Positions 36,010 through 48,564 of a stretch of 64,000 nt of DNA are shown here, piece by piece. A program made the position numbers and the translations under genes. The notes under the pieces were generated by a model that did no database searches, was not told where the DNA came from, and saw nothing but the letters and a program-made list of their open reading frames with translations. The stretch covers positions 184,166-248,165 of the forward strand of contig ML977018.1 in NCBI GenBank assembly GCA_010015675.1, in the 5' to 3' direction. Source of the DNA: Byssothecium circinans. Its lineage: Eukaryota; Ascomycota; Dothideomycetes; Pleosporales; Massarinaceae. The number at the start of each line of letters is the position of its first letter. Positions within the stretch are counted from its first letter, which is position 1.

Positions 36010-36495
36010 TCTCCCATCCCCCATCTCCCTCTCCCTCTCTTATTAACAGCAGATCCATCCTCTCCACTCAACTCCGTCCACGAAAAGCCAGCCTGGCAGT
36101 CCCAAGCGCTCGCTCCGAGTCCTAAACGCCCTTCTCCTTCTTCTTCCCTCGCGCCCCTTTCCTTTCCTTTACCCCCCCTTAAGAAACAAAACCTACCACT
36201 CTTCGCATCACAGCATTCCGAAGCAGACTCTTTGGACTTGGACGTCTCTCTTTCTTTCTTTTTTATTCTGCAGCTTGTCCGATATGATATTCAAACCTCA
36301 AACCTAGATATCTCTGCCATGTGAAAGGAAAACTGCACTTGCGTGGGCGGGGTATATATACACCCCTTGGCCTTGCCCATCCATTCCCCTTCCCGGTTTT
36401 TCTACTTCTACTTCTACTTCTCCTTTCCCTTCGTACCACGTCTTGCTCGGTTACGGTATATGCCCCAAACCCAGCATGCGCTCATCTACCCTACT

Positions 36496-36589
36496 CCAAC
36501 CCCAACCCCAACCCCCAACCCCGATTCCCATTGTCCTTTTACAATTACAGCAATACACAGAGCAATACAGATACCATACCATACCATAC
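36496..36589. repeat. CCCCAA-like and ATACC microsatellites
   Basis: CCCCAA-like units at 36496-36522 and four ATACC units at 36571-36589, near the 3' end of MDM34. Confidence 0.8.
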
Positions 36590-36944
36590 ACACCCCCTCA
36601 ACCTCAGCCCAATCCCCCCTTCCTAATATTATCTCAAGACCCCCTAGAAAACCAAAACCAAAAATAATCCCCAGCTGAACTTTTGTTACACACCACCACC
36701 ACCATCTCCGTCTTTTTCCCTTTCCCTTCCCCTTTCCCGCGTGAGACATGCAAACAAAATAGCGAAAAGACAAAATACACTAAACCATGGAGGAAACAAA
36801 ACAAGCGATAGACAAAGTACAAAAAAAGGTCCGGTCCAGCAGGGCCTCCTGCTCCGCAACACCATCGTCATAACACATTACTCATTAAACAAATCCCCTC
36901 ACACCTTGTCCTCCTCATTGAGAACTCTGCTTAACGTGCGCACT

Positions 36945-38804
36945 TTACGCAACATAAGCAGGCGGCGCATCGATCTCATCCTCCGCAGCCCACAGGCCCG
37001 CTGTCATCGCCGGATCCGATGGTTTTGAAGAGGTTTGTCTGGCCCTCGAGCGCGATTGCGAGCGTTCCCGTTCCCGCTCCCTCCTCTTCTCCACCTCCAC
37101 TTTCCGCGCAATCTCATTCGCCATCTTCATCATCCACGCCTGCTCCAAGATCCCGCCCGACGAACTCGACGCACTCTCCGCATACGGCGGGCTCATGGGG
37201 AGTTTCGAGCCCGCCGTGGTGGCAGAGGAAAGAGAGGATACCTTGTCGAAGGATAGGGAGCGGAGGAGCGGGGATGTGGCTTGTTGGGTGGGTCGGAGAC
37301 GGTTGCGTGAGAGTGGTGGTCGGTTGGATGAGGAGCGTTCTTTCTTCTTCTCTTTTTCGGGGGTTTGGAGGTGAGCGGGGACTGTTGACTTGGACTTTGG
37401 TTTCGAGGATTTGGGCGGCTCAGAGAGGAGAGGTGCGGCGGGTAGGAGACCTTCTGTCGTGGCGGTGGTGTTCGGTTCACCGGCGTTGAGAATGATGTGG
37501 TTATTTTCGAAGCGGATGGTAGGTTTCACCGGGCTCTTGGGCGGCGTGGAAAGCTCTTCCTCCTTTTCACGCTCTTCGGGGATCACACTCGCGGTTTCGG
37601 AGACGTTGGTGCTGGGGAGTGGAGTATTCGCTTCAGTAGATACGCCGGACGATGACATGCCATCCCTGTTCTTACGAAGGTCTACGACGCGCTTCTTGCG
37701 CTTTCGCATCGGTCCTCGTCCGCCGCGGCCAGCACCTAGACTCAGGCCTGCGGGTGCAGAGTAATTTGATACCATGGTTGGCCGTGAGCTGTAAGTGTCT
37801 TGTCCTGTGCTGCCTGATGCGACTGATGAGGCTTGTGACCGTACACTGCCGAACGTAGATTGTATCCTAGAGAGACTCGATTGCGTGAGACCGGGGGTGG
37901 CGGCGCCTGAATCTGGTCGATCGGAGTGTGCCCAGGCACGGAAGACTACATCACGGATACCGGGCGTGAAGAGCGATAGTGTTCGTTGCGACTCGGATAG
38001 CGCAGCGAGTCGGAGAATGTTTTTCTGGGAGAAAGAGGCATGGATCTCGGAGGCAGGGTCGAGTAACTGGGCAGAGATTTGCGATGCGTCGATAGGGTTC
38101 CCGAACGCATCGACAGCATCTTGCGGCGATGTCAACAGCGGATCGATCGGTGTGGTCGAATCATTCGCGCCTTCTAACCTCTCCTCCGTTTCCGTCTCCA
38201 GCTCTTGATATTCCGGGACGAACATTCGTAACGACAATCGATGGATGATGGCTGGTAGATCTTCCATGAACAGCACCCGCAGCTGCTCCTCAATGACCTT
38301 CTGCAGATAATCTCGCACGAACGGAATCGTGTCGAACGTGGAAGAAACCTTCAAGCTCTCCAGTGGATCATTTCGAAAGACCAGCGTTATCCCCTTCTGT
38401 TTTGAGAAAACCAAGATTACGAAGCCACTCAACCGTATATCCGACAAGGTAATCTGCAGCGGTATCGTGAGGCCCGAGGCAGCGGCAAGGGGCATAGGTG
38501 ACGCAAAATCCGGTTTCGTGGAAAGGTATGTGTTGAGCGGGTTGGCCTGGACCTTTGTCTTGAGGGTCAAGAATGCATCGCCCGCGTATGTCATTTTGAA
38601 AATGCCGCGGAACCTATCTTCTGCTAGGTCGCCGATTTCGAGGATCTCGAGTTCGGGGGGTGTGCTTCCGAGGTTGAGTTCGGTGACGATGATGTCGTCG
38701 ACGATGATGGGCGGTTTAGGCGATTTATTCAGGGCAGTTGTGAGCATGTCGCGCGCGCGCGAGGTGTCCGCAATTAGCGGCGACCAGTTGAAGTTGAAAG
38801 CCAT
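36945..38804 (-). CDS. mdm34: Mdm34, ERMES complex subunit
   Basis: Single exon, 619 residues. The N-terminus [10 protein letters not shown] starts the SMP lipid-transfer domain (about 1-195: [75 protein letters not shown]). The rest is disordered, with basic and Ser/Pro-rich segments ([12 protein letters not shown]) and the conserved end [11 protein letters not shown]. Mdm34 is the mitochondrial outer-membrane part of ERMES, which tethers ER to mitochondria and moves phospholipids between them. The length is typical for Pezizomycotina. The gene contains no intron. Confidence 0.96.
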   Translation of the reverse strand: MAFNFNWSPLIADTSRARDMLTTALNKSPKPPIIVDDIIVTELNLGSTPPELEILEIGDLAEDRFRGIFKMTYAGDAFLTLKTKVQANPLNTYLSTKPDFASPMPLAAASGLTIPLQITLSDIRLSGFVILVFSKQKGITLVFRNDPLESLKVSSTFDTIPFVRDYLQKVIEEQLRVLFMEDLPAIIHRLSLRMFVPEYQELETETEERLEGANDSTTPIDPLLTSPQDAVDAFGNPIDASQISAQLLDPASEIHASFSQKNILRLAALSESQRTLSLFTPGIRDVVFRAWAHSDRPDSGAATPGLTQSSLSRIQSTFGSVRSQASSVASGSTGQDTYSSRPTMVSNYSAPAGLSLGAGRGGRGPMRKRKKRVVDLRKNRDGMSSSGVSTEANTPLPSTNVSETASVIPEEREKEEELSTPPKSPVKPTIRFENNHIILNAGEPNTTATTEGLLPAAPLLSEPPKSSKPKSKSTVPAHLQTPEKEKKKERSSSNRPPLSRNRLRPTQQATSPLLRSLSFDKVSSLSSATTAGSKLPMSPPYAESASSSSGGILEQAWMMKMANEIARKVEVEKRRERERERSQSRSRARQTSSKPSDPAMTAGLWAAEDEIDAPPAYVA

Positions 38805-39860
38805 GGCGGCTGCTCGGTGGTTGTGTGCGCGCTCGGTGTTGCGGTTGTGGTGGTGATATTACGGTTGTGGTGGATTATCTAGGTGTCGCGTGGTGCGGGT
38901 GCATGCCTTTCGTAGCCGCGTGAACGGAAGCTGGCCATGTGCCCTGGCGCAAGACAATGGAACAGAGGCGCGGCCACTACTCAGTAGGATGGCAGACAGG
39001 CGGGAAATGGAGAACGTGCGGGTTGATGATAGCTGACTGCAAATGTTGGGCGGTTGGTGGTGTGAGCGAGAGTCGTGCGGGAGTCCGGAGATCAGGGAGC
39101 TGCCAAAGGATTTGCGATGATGCGAGACTGCAGCGACTTTCCCCTTCGTTTGCCGTTTTCCGGTCCGTGCACGCTACTGCAAATGCCGGACGGCTCCGAT
39201 TTTTCTTCGCTTCAACGTTCGTTCGCTTCTGCACGTCAGAGGATGTCAACCAACAGCTTCGCCTGGGAAAGACTGGTTCGCACTTCGCAAACAGGCAAGA
39301 CGCAGGTATTCACAATGATACGTCATGCACCCTCACAGCATCACCAGCATCAATTCACTTGCTGAGCTTCAACGCTGACATAGAACCCTTCACGCCTCAT
39401 CCCAGCACTCCTTAATTTCATCGACGCGTATCCCCGTCACCCCCCACGTGCCCTAAAACATCCTCGACAAACACCCCTCCGGCCAGTCGACAGCTCGTCG
39501 AGTAGAACAGCAGCCAATTGAAAAAAAGGGGAAGGGCATTTTCGAGACTTGTGAGTCACTATCACTGGGTGATTAAACGACAAGTTTGCGGGGAAGAAGA
39601 GAGAATGGCGCATTTACGCGACGGTGTTGTTGTTTTCTTTTCCCGGGCATCGTGAGTTTGTTGGTGTTTGGTGTTGACGCGTTGAGAGTGAATGGCTTCG
39701 AGGTTTGTGATTGGGTGCCATTGCGACGCATAGCAACCGTACCACCACAACCCAATTTTTCACCCCTCTACGACGCTCGGAAACTTGCACACACTGTGCA
39801 ACTTAACATATACCACTCCCCTCCTCCAAACACATCATTCTCGTGCAAACGTTCTGTTCT
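38805..39860. other. MDM34 promoter and Ecm15-like 3' region
   Basis: About 1.06 kb between two minus-strand genes. Short frames on both strands (for example 38939-39415 plus) have no recognisable domain. I see nothing else. Confidence 0.4.
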
Positions 39861-40338
39861 TCAAGAATCTCCCTCCAACAACCGCTCAACAGCCTCAACC
39901 TTATCCCTAAACCCCTGCTTTTTGTCCGTCCGACTGCCCACGCGGATATCACTCTGTATCCTCACAACACCGTTTTGATGAAGCATGGCGTGGCACTGTC
40001 CAATCACTCTCATGACGTCGTCCCATGATCCCTCTGTTCTCATATCAGTCCATCAGTCCATCAGTAACCTGCTCAAACCAGTTGACTCTAACACACCCTC
40101 CCTCTTCCCCACACTCCTTTGGTCGTTGGTAAGAGAGGAAGAGGCGAAGTTCAAACGTACCCAGAGTAGTACCTGCTGAATGCATGCTGTAGTTCAGCCC
40201 GCTTTTCTTGAGCAGACGCTGCACTTCGGCGACTTCTTTGGACACGGACGCTGTGGGCGTGCCGAGCGGGATAAGGCAGAAGTCGGCGGTGCAGGTTGCT
40301 GGGGTTTGTAAGGTTGTGAGGTCCTCGGGAAGAGGCAT
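39861..40338 (-). CDS. ECM15: Ecm15/UPF0045 (thiamine-binding-like) small protein
   Basis: Two exons, 40161-40338 and 39861-40033, joined in phase 1 by a 127-nt intron, giving 116 residues. The conserved pattern is ATCTADFCLIPLGT...SVSKEVAEVQRLLKKSGL, then [24 protein letters not shown] and VVRIQSDIRVGSRTD, ending KVEAVERLLE. This is the MTH1187/UPF0045 family (yeast YBL001C/Ecm15), ferredoxin-like tetramers. Some bacterial members bind thiamine; the fungal role is unclear. The junction TTL-E-GSWDD restores the family pattern, which supports the splice model. Confidence 0.9.
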
Positions 40339-40552
40339 TTTGGCGTCGGATCAGCTAGGAGGAAGTGTGGTGTTGTTGAATTTAGAGACCCAAAGTGCAG
40401 TAAGCTAGTTGGTGGATGAACTAGAGAAGAGCCGATGATGTAATGCGGTTATGGTGGGGTTCCAAAGATTGAGGGAAGGAACACGCGATTACGAACAACA
40501 TCGGATAATCAGGTCGCATCGATCATTTCTTGATATTATAGTTTCACGCTAT

Positions 40553-40584
40553 CTTCTATGAACACTTCTATGAACACTTCTATG
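40553..40584. repeat. 12-bp tandem repeat (TTCTATGAACAC), about 2.5 units
   Basis: Short direct repeat directly downstream of the carboxypeptidase stop codon, so inside its likely 3' UTR. Confidence 0.8.
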
Positions 40585-40585
40585 C

Positions 40586-41895
40586 TTAGATGTTCTTCAA
40601 CAAGTAAGCCAATCCAGCCCACATCTCCTCACCACTGGGCACGATTTGGTTCGCGGGCAGCACGAATCCGTTCGACCCAGTGTCACGAAGCTCAACAGTC
40701 ATCGAGTATGTCGCATTAGCGACTTCAGCCGCATAATCGACTGAATCACCAGAGACCTGGTAGATGGTGGAGCAGATCGGTCCCTGCTGGAACGAAGTAC
40801 CGTGGACAGCCTTGACAGCAGCAACAGCGCCGCTGGAAAGCGACGCGTATTTGGCGGCATTGGGGATGGTGCCAGTGCAAGTGTAGCCGTACGGGTACAT
40901 CCAGAGTTGGGAGTAGGAGTGAATGTCCATGTAGAGCGCAACACCCTTGCCCGCAGCAACGCCGTCGAGCTGCGCCTTGATAGCCTTGTTCTCAACGGCA
41001 TCACCTTGAGCAGCGCCTTTGTAGTCCTCAGCGCAGGGAGATGTGGAAGCGCCACCGGTTTGCGACCAATGGCTCGGCCAGTTGCGGTTGATGTCGCGGC
41101 CAACGCAGCTGGCCGATGGAGTGCTCTGCCTGTTCTTACGCCACAAGCGGTTGGTCGTCTGAGTGTAAGCGAAACCATCCGGGTTCACAATCGGGAAAAT
41201 GTAGAAGTCGAACTTGTTCTTGAACGCCTGGTCATCGGCTTTCGTGGAAGTAAGCAGCTGGTACGCCGCATACTCGACCACCATGGTCGTAATCCATTCA
41301 CGAGCGTGAACGGTTCCGTGCCAGACGACACCCTTCTGCGATCCCTTGCCACCAGAGCCCCAGATATGAATACCGGTGATATCACGGCCCTCGAGAGACT
41401 TGCCGGCGGAGATGGCTTCGGCGTTGCTGGGGTATGCGGCTGCGAGGTCCTTGATCCATTGCGTGTGGTCGGCAATGGCGTGGTAGCTGTTGAACCAAGT
41501 AGCATTTGGTGCTGCAGCAGCGGCTAAAGTACAGTTAGCAAAAGTCCAAATGCCGGCGATCTTGGGAGATAAATACAGGCATAAACCTCAAAGATCTCCT
41601 CTGACGCAATTGATGCCCCCAGGTCCTCATGCATCACCTCAGTGTTCAAGCCCGCAGCCTTGGTCTGGAATTCCTCAATCTGTGTCGGAGGCACTACGAG
41701 ATCGACAACCTTGCTGGTCGCGACCTTGCCCTTCCATGTCTGAAGCTGGAGGTTGTCGACAATCTCACTAAGCTTGGCCGAGTCTTCGCCGACATTGACA
41801 CGGAAGGCTTTCCAACCCGTGTAGTCAACCTTGGACTCGACGGCGGCGGCAGAAGCCAGGCCGAGCGTGGCCAGGGAGGCAGCGAGGAACTTCAT
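40586..41895 (-). CDS. Secreted zinc carboxypeptidase (M14A)
   Basis: Two exons, 41577-41895 and 40586-41523, joined in phase 1, giving 418 residues. A signal peptide (MKFLAASLATLGLASA) is followed by an M14 propeptide (about 25-105: WKAFRVNVGED...VVDLVVPPTQIEEFQ). The catalytic domain starts near TWFNSYHAIADHTQWI. Zinc ligands: His and Glu in GTVHAREW and His in MDIHSYSQ. Substrate residues: DINRNW (Arg), SGDSVDYA (Tyr). The general-base Glu lies in TVELRDTG. The protein should be secreted as a proenzyme and remove C-terminal residues from peptides, like MeCPA of Metarhizium. The length is normal. Confidence 0.96.
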
Positions 41896-43129
41896 GGTTG
41901 GACGAGTGGCAGAAAGGGAGAGACCAGAAGGGGGTGTGCAAGAACAGGAAGAGAGACGCCTACTCGCGATACTTATACCATGCCTCTAGGGCATCTTCGT
42001 CCCCTAACCTTTATTCACACCTGCCCATAACGACTTAATGTCACACGGGGCATTGCCGCCACAGGGAAGTTCGAACCGCCACGCTGGTCTCAAAGCTATG
42101 ATTAATATAAAGCTGCGCACCGTATATACAGTGCTCCACGCATGACGATTCGTCCAACTTGCTGTACGTTTCATGCAAAACACCGGCTGGGGCAACATGA
42201 GTGGCTTACGTTTCCTGGGGGATTACCGCCTCCTGCCGCAAGCCCAATAGCTTATCAATGCGGTTAATATATGTTTATCGCTGTTAAGGCATCTGTGTCC
42301 TGCAGGGAAGGCTTGAAGATCTGGGGCGTGTAGACGAGCACCTGCCCTTTTGGACAGCGCCGAGATTCATCAGTCTATAGCTGTTTTGCGATGTCGACGC
42401 GGAGCGAGGGGCAGGAAGCGGAAGTTGGCGGATCATGCCACGATCGTAGAGTGGAGGCCACGCTAAGTGCGAGCTAAGACGGGTGGCATTGAGCGGTTGT
42501 GTGGTGGTGCAGGTGTGCTGTGATGAAAAGAGGTTGCAACAAGGTTGGAGTGCTCGAGCAACTTGGGATGGAACGATCCTCCTGCGGCTTACTCGGAATG
42601 GTTAGCGCACTATCTATCCACGGGGTGCACAACCCCGTTCATCAATGACAACACCTGGATACCACACTCTCCCTATTACACAGTGAAGCAGTGCCACGAG
42701 AACGCTTCCCAACAATGCTGGAGAATTGGAGTCTGTCTTTGAAGACGCGCCAAAGGTTCTTAGTATCCATCCATGGATGTGATTTTGTCACATGACTGGG
42801 GTAGGTCCCCGTGGACGTGGATGGATCAGCTGGGCAATTAATTTGGTGGATAAGCCGTGGCACGATTGCAGTAACTAGAGGCATACTAACATTGTAATGG
42901 TAGAGCAGAAGCTGTTGAATAAAAAGTCAATACATGTGCGCTCCCTACTTTGGTGCCCCAATTGAACCGTCGGGAAAGAGGGCTTCACGAGCGGGGGTTC
43001 CACCCGCCACACGCTAGCCGCAGAAGCCGATCCATGCATGTAGAACTCCGATGGTCCCGATGCCGACAGCTCTCTGCTCCTCAGGTAGAAAGTTTCCAAA
43101 CCGTTCGGTTCGGTGCAGAACAACATGGG
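41896..43129. other. Intergenic region, carboxypeptidase promoter / Zn2Cys6 promoter
   Basis: About 1.2 kb between divergent genes. No additional coding region is supported. Confidence 0.45.
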
Positions 43130-45581
43130 ATGGAGTCGCCTACACAACCGCAATCCCCCACGGCCGCTCACACACGGACCGGCGGCGAGGACCCACCTAA
43201 GACCAAGCGGGCGCACCAAGCGTGCCTCAATTGCAGAAAGCGAAAAAGTCGGTGTCTGTTGTATGTGCTATCCGATCCCTCATCGAACCCTTGCATGCGC
43301 TTTTCAAGTGGGCTAACAGTCATTCCCGCATAGAGATCAGGACGGATCCATACCCTGCCTACGATGTAAGCGCGACAGCCTCGAATGCGTGCTCGGCGGA
43401 AGCAATCGCGGCGGAAGACGAGTGCGTCGAAAGGCTATACCTACCGATACCAACACTGGAACACTGCCTCCACTAGCGACATTCGTTCAAGACAGGGAGG
43501 AGAGCAGTTTCCCGCAAGGGAACGTGGGCACAACGGCGTGGCAACCCGGTCCTGAATTGGGCGCGCAACAACAGGGTGGTAATGCGACAGAAGGCCAATT
43601 GCCGCGGTCGCAATCTCCGAATTCTGACGAGATACCGTTTGGGTATCTGCAGAATCCGTCCGACGCGCTGGGAATACTTGCACGAGTAGCGGAGTCGAGC
43701 TCTGAGGAGAATGGATCGAATGCGAATGGTCAGGCAAGAGGATTGATCACTATGCCTACGGTACAACCGATAGCTTCTACTATTCCATATCCATTGCTCG
43801 CGAATGGCACACTTTCACTGCCGACACTTCATGCCCTCCTTGCACGATACCAGGAGAACTACCATCCCTACTACCCCCTTGTACCCGTGGAGACATTCAA
43901 CACGATGCGGCTTGCCGTAACCGCGAAGAAAGAGCAGCATCTCCTAACAGCTATACTGGTTATCTCTTCGAAAGACTTGGTCGAGGAGGCATACATCTAC
44001 GAAGCATGTTCAAAGCACATGAAGAGCTTGGTATCAGATCTTGCTGCCGGAGGCGATGCAGGTGTCGAAGCTGTAGAAGCTCTTCTCATTCTTGCAGAAT
44101 GGGCGCCATACACCCAAAGAGCTTCAGGAAAAGTAGGCAAAGGAGAAGAAGATAAAGAGAGCTGGATGCACGTTGGTCTGGCACTGCGGATCGCCTACTT
44201 TCTAGCCTTGGACAAATATTCATTTAGATATGTCGACCAGAGCAAGGACCCTCATCACAGCCGGAAGCGACTTCTATGGACGGCGGCTTACATTCAAGAC
44301 CGGCATATTAGTATACGTATTGGGAAGGCTTTTTGGTCAAGAGGACCCGGGCCACTCACGACGCTGAGGCGCGAAGACTATCCATCGCTCATGCCGAGGA
44401 ATCCGAATGAGGAAGATTATGCAAGTATCTTGTAAGTCACTACGGATCCAGTGAGATGTCAACATCTCAACTTGTCTTATCAAATATAGTTAGCACATTT
44501 GCCGTTCGAGAGCTGTACACTGACCTACGCGCACAGTCAAGCCAACTTGGAGCTTACCCAAATCTTCAGCAACGTTCATGACGTCCTGTACTCAAATGCT
44601 GGGTCCAGCTTCCGAACTCACATGAGTGGAAGCTACATCAAGTTCATCGACGATTTCCGTTCCGCCATATACGGCTGGAAGAGCGTCTGGGGGACCCTCA
44701 CCTGCTCTCCACATCTCAAGGCCTGCCTGTTGATGTCTTATGACTACCTACGACTCTACATCAATGCATTCGCCTTCCAAGCTACCATCCTTCGTGCCCT
44801 TCCTGCCGCAAATCAGTCGTCAGGCCCCTCAATACCCGCAGCGAGAGGCACCTCTGGGATGCAGACACCTCAGCGCGTCTTTGCGAACAATGTAGGTGCG
44901 GTGAGCGACGTCCGCTTCATCTACGAAGGTCTCGATGCCGCAAAAGCCATACTCACGACAGCGAACAACTTCGTCGATCCCGAAAAAGCACTTCGCTACA
45001 TGCCATTACGTTACTATCTCTACCTTGTATACGCTGGTGTCTTCCTCTACCGAGCGCGCTGCACAGGTGTTCTCAGTGGCGACGAAGACCGCGCCATCCG
45101 AGCCATGATCAATGAAACCGTGACCAGACTTCAACGCAGCAGCGTCGGAGCTGGTGTCGGTATCCAACACCCAGGAAACAGATACAGTCAACTTCTCTCC
45201 CTGCTCTGGGCCAAGGTCCCCCGTAAAGACAAACCCTCCCGCACAGTCTTCCGTCACCCCGGTACTCACATCGCCAGCAATAACCTCGACTCGGGCAATC
45301 CCCTTGCCAATGCTACGTCGCCAGTTCACAGTGTGAGTACGGCCGAGAGTCCTGCGATGACGGAGCAAATGGGCGATTTTGGATGGACGGATCTTGGCGC
45401 CGTGGGTGACTTTGCTATGAATGGAGGTAATGGAGGGAATGGGAATGGGCCGGTGGATGACGCGGCTCTTTGGTCGGGATTCTTGCCGCTGGATATGGGG
45501 TGGAGTTCGGCACTTGGGGGGGCTGGGGTGGGGTGGGATGGCATGGCGTTTGACGGGACGGAATTGGGTATGGCTTTTTGA
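43130..45581 (+). CDS. Zn2Cys6 transcription factor with fungal middle homology region
   Basis: Three exons: 43130-43260, 43334-44431 and 44537-45581, giving 757 residues. The binuclear cluster is CLNCRKRKSRC followed after nine residues by CLRCKRDSLEC; an intron with a GTATGT donor splits it, joining in phase 2. A regulatory domain follows (PTLHALLARYQENYHPYYPLVP; WMHVGLALRIAYFLALDKY; RKRLLWTAAYIQDRHISIRIG), as in fungal_trans factors. The C-terminus is Gly/Asn-rich and hydrophobic. The last intron (44432-44536) is inferred from the family pattern DYAS(I)FQANLELTQIF and a CTGAC branch site. The targets are unknown. The neighbours do not form an obvious pathway. Confidence 0.9.
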
Positions 45582-45978
45582 TGGCTTTGGGTAAAATGGG
45601 AAGCTCAGGCTGTGGAGTTATATTGATGGCGTAGTTGGGGAGATAATGATGATGTCAAGATATAGGTGGTCTCATGTGAGTTCTCCGGCCTCGTGGGTTT
45701 TATGATTTGGGAGCTGATATAGTACAAGCACGATATCGATCCGCATACTACTCTCGTTGCAGGGACTTTGCTGATACCCGATGTCACCTAGCGTCGTCGG
45801 CGTTTACTGCGATACCTACGGCTTTGCGAACTACCTTTACCTCGAGTTGGCCCAAATAAACAAGTGAGAGAGCAACTATACATCCTCTATCTCAAGACCT
45901 GCTTATATATTCTGGCCTTCCACCCTACCTCATCTCCCATCAACACATCCTTGACCAACACCACGCCAAACAGTCAGC
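45582..45978. other. Intergenic region upstream of the 262-residue unknown gene
   Basis: 397 bp holding the transcription factor 3' end and the next promoter. Nothing specific is seen. Confidence 0.35.
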
Positions 45979-46870
45979 ATGGCGACGCAAGATACAATAG
46001 ATCCACAGTACACATGTAAGTCGCAATAGTCTCGTGGAAGAAAGAAGGACCTGACAGACTTAGGGATCTTGCCGCAGTACCTCAAGCCGACTGACGAGCT
46101 TGATGCCGCGGTAAATCATTGGGAATATGACGTGGAGACCAAAGTCTATTCCTGTTCTTCCGCTTGCCCAACCTACATCAAGTGGCTAGCTTATGGGGAA
46201 GAAAATGCCGACGAAAAGCACCACGTGCCAATGGATACACCCGGCAGCCACTTGAGAAGGACTCGCGCCTTAAAGAAGAACTATGATGAGTATGGTAAAG
46301 ACATACCAGGGATCCGGAATAAGGAGATGTTCGTTCATTTCACGCATGCCTTGCACGCTCTGCAGCAAATTGGCTTGGATGTTCACGGCGGCTTGGAGAG
46401 ATTGGTGGGCATCCGCCTCCAATCCGCTCTCTCCGGCAAAGGGTTCCCGATGACTTCTATCCTTGTAGTGGATCCATTCAAAGCGCGGACATATGTTGAT
46501 ATTGGCATCGACCTCGACTCGAACCAGCTTTTCCAGAAGGCGGACCCCACGCTCAGCGATGCAGCGAAATCGTATGTGACCTGTGTCAAACTAATCGGAG
46601 ACGACGACGGATCCCATGCCAGCGACCAAGAAGCCCTACGAAAATTCGAGGCGGACCTTGGAATCGGACGATTTGCGGACTTGAAGTGGGAATTCGAGAG
46701 GGAGAGATTCCGGCTGCAAACGCGGAAGAAATACAAAGATGCGCTGATTGCGAAGGCTCTTGAGGAAAACGTAAGTGCGCTGTACCAGCCCCAGTAGTAG
46801 TTATCGTTGAAGCTCACTATAATAGGACCCGGAGGCCAGGGCGCGAAAGCGTCCGAGGACTGGTGCTTGA
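45979..46870 (+). CDS. Uncharacterised protein, 262 residues
   Basis: Three exons: 45979-46015, 46064-46770 and 46826-46870, joined in phases 1 and 0 with GTAAGT donors at both introns and an ACTATAATAG acceptor, giving 262 residues. I do not recognise the family. The protein is soluble-looking, with no signal peptide or membrane segment. Its middle has an alternating hydrophobic stretch (FVHFTHALHALQQIGLDVHGG; ILVVDPFKARTYVDIGIDL). The C-terminal quarter is a charged helix (KWEFERERFRLQTRKKYKDA) ending in a basic cluster (ARKRPRTGA) that could be a nuclear signal. Two in-phase introns and a continuous frame make it a real gene. Confidence 0.75.
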
Positions 46871-47430
46871 TCTGAAGGATCATGAACTGTGGCGAGGTGG
46901 AGGCTGGGACAGTGTGATGACGGTCGGTCAATATGGAACACAACGACGGTTTTGAGTTGGCGAGTGGGTTTGTGGGTACCCTTTTTCTAGAGGCGACAAA
47001 AGGATCACGTTAGGGGTCGAGTATCAAAGGGCAAATGGATGAGAGATATATGAACTCTTAAGAGCGGCACTTTGTGCAGTCGTGTACCTTGGAAAGTCTG
47101 GGCATACTTTCTGCAGTTTTCAAGACCCAAAGTGCGTCCGAGCCTATACTTGAAGAGCAGGTGAAATTAAAAGCTGAACTACTATTACATACACTATAAG
47201 AAACCCCTTCCCATCCTCAAACACTAAACGGCAGCACTCCTCCTAAGAATCCAAACAAACAGCAGTATAAACCCCCCCCCCAAGCACACAACCCCCAACA
47301 CCAGTCAACACCGCACTCGCACCCCCAGAACAACCCCGAAAGCAGCTCCGCCAAAACCACCGGCATCCCCACACGGCCTCACCCTCAGCGCCATAATATC
47401 GGCTGCATCGATCTCATCCGTCGCCACCCA

Positions 47431-47454
47431 ATGCAAATGCAAATGCAAATGCAA
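47431..47454. repeat. ATGCAA hexanucleotide repeat, four units
   Basis: Perfect direct repeat in an intergenic region. Confidence 0.85.
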
Positions 47455-48235
47455 GCATAAATGCTCTTGCGACGCAATCTATATCTACACATTAACATTC
47501 GCTGGAAACGGCGCCTTTTGAATTAGCTGGTTATTTGGCTGATACGCTGGCGCTGAAACGTTTGCTCCTCTGCTCCTTTGCTCGTTTGCTTTCTCCATGA
47601 TTGCGTGGGTGAGTGTATTGACCACCCTAGGTGCTTTAGCATGGGGTTTTATATGGATATCTCGCCGACTTTATAGGTATTTAAAATGTACGTAGGCTGT
47701 GTTTATTTTATTTAGTCCTTGGTAGGTGTACCGGCTTCCCTACTAGCGCTTAAATGGATGCTTACTGACTTAAAATAATAAAAAAGGAATGTTGCATGAG
47801 AGATTCATGGAGCTGGAGGTAATCATAATGGGAAGTGTTAAGCGCAATCTCGCCACGTATCTGGAACCGAGCGAGATGAACTGCGCGGGTGGAGGGGTAA
47901 TTGGGCGACTTGCTCACGGTGCTGGTGCTGGTGTTAGTGCTGGATTGAACGAACGACGGACCCGGCGTCAAAGGGCTAGAAGGTGCATCTCCTTCCTATT
48001 CATGTTTTTGAACGGCACGTGTTCCCTGCTGCATCTAGGGGAGGTTTATGAGAGGTTGGGCGAGGTGGGGGAACTGGACGTGGAGTTTAGGGAGGAGTGG
48101 GGGCGGCGGATGGGGTGAGGGGAGATTCGTTTGGTGGGCAGGAGAGTATCGGGTAGCTTCAGACTATATATAACACTACCTCTCCTTATGTATTCTAGAC
48201 TTGTTGCTTTGTCATTAGATAGTACTTAGTGTTGA

Positions 48236-48250
48236 CGTAACGTAACGTAA
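48236..48250. repeat. CGTAA pentanucleotide repeat, three units
   Basis: Short perfect direct repeat in an intergenic region. Confidence 0.8.
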
Positions 48251-48564
48251 CGATAGGAAGACGTGTACCTTGTCCTAAAAAGCGCTTCAATTGGCAATTT
48301 CAAAGAAACCTTTTACAAGGTACCCTTCGCGGGTCCAGGGACAAACAAACAAAGGGAATCTTTTTCTTTCTGTCCCCTGCCCGGTTCGAACCAAACGCCC
48401 AAAAAAAGATCTAATCTCTACCATTGCGTTCAAGCCTCCTACGCCAGTATCAAAGACCATATTTCACGTACAATGCGCATCTGTACGCCTAAGCCACTCA
48501 ACACCGTAGAGATATCGTAGATCTTGAAGATTCAAGGTGTAGAATAGTATATAAAGTATTATAA

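Larger units (their letters stand above)
34972..36944. other. Low-complexity intergenic region
   Basis: Nearly 2 kb between converging genes without a supported product. It holds the homopolymer and microsatellite tracts listed separately, plus long CT-rich runs at 36120-36440. Frames here are made of low-complexity residues. Confidence 0.5.
46871..48564. other. Gene-poor intergenic region with microsatellites
   Basis: About 1.7 kb. It contains four ATGCAA units (47431-47454) and three CGTAA units (48236-48250). A plus frame at 47789-48118 and a Cys/Gly-rich minus reading near 47225-47400 were examined, but neither has a start, splice structure or domain I can defend. Confidence 0.45.

Noticed and set aside
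36496..36522. CCCCAA-like array as an interstitial telomere
   Set aside because: Fungal telomeric repeats are normally CCCTAA/TTAGGG; this is irregular and short.
47225..47400. Cys/Gly-rich minus-strand reading with hydrophobic tail
   Set aside because: No start codon or upstream exon; reading passes through a poly-G run that alone generates glycines.
48377..48396. GGTTCGAACC resembling a tRNA B box
   Set aside because: No A box or cloverleaf could be built around it. The same applies to the similar motif near 42067-42078.
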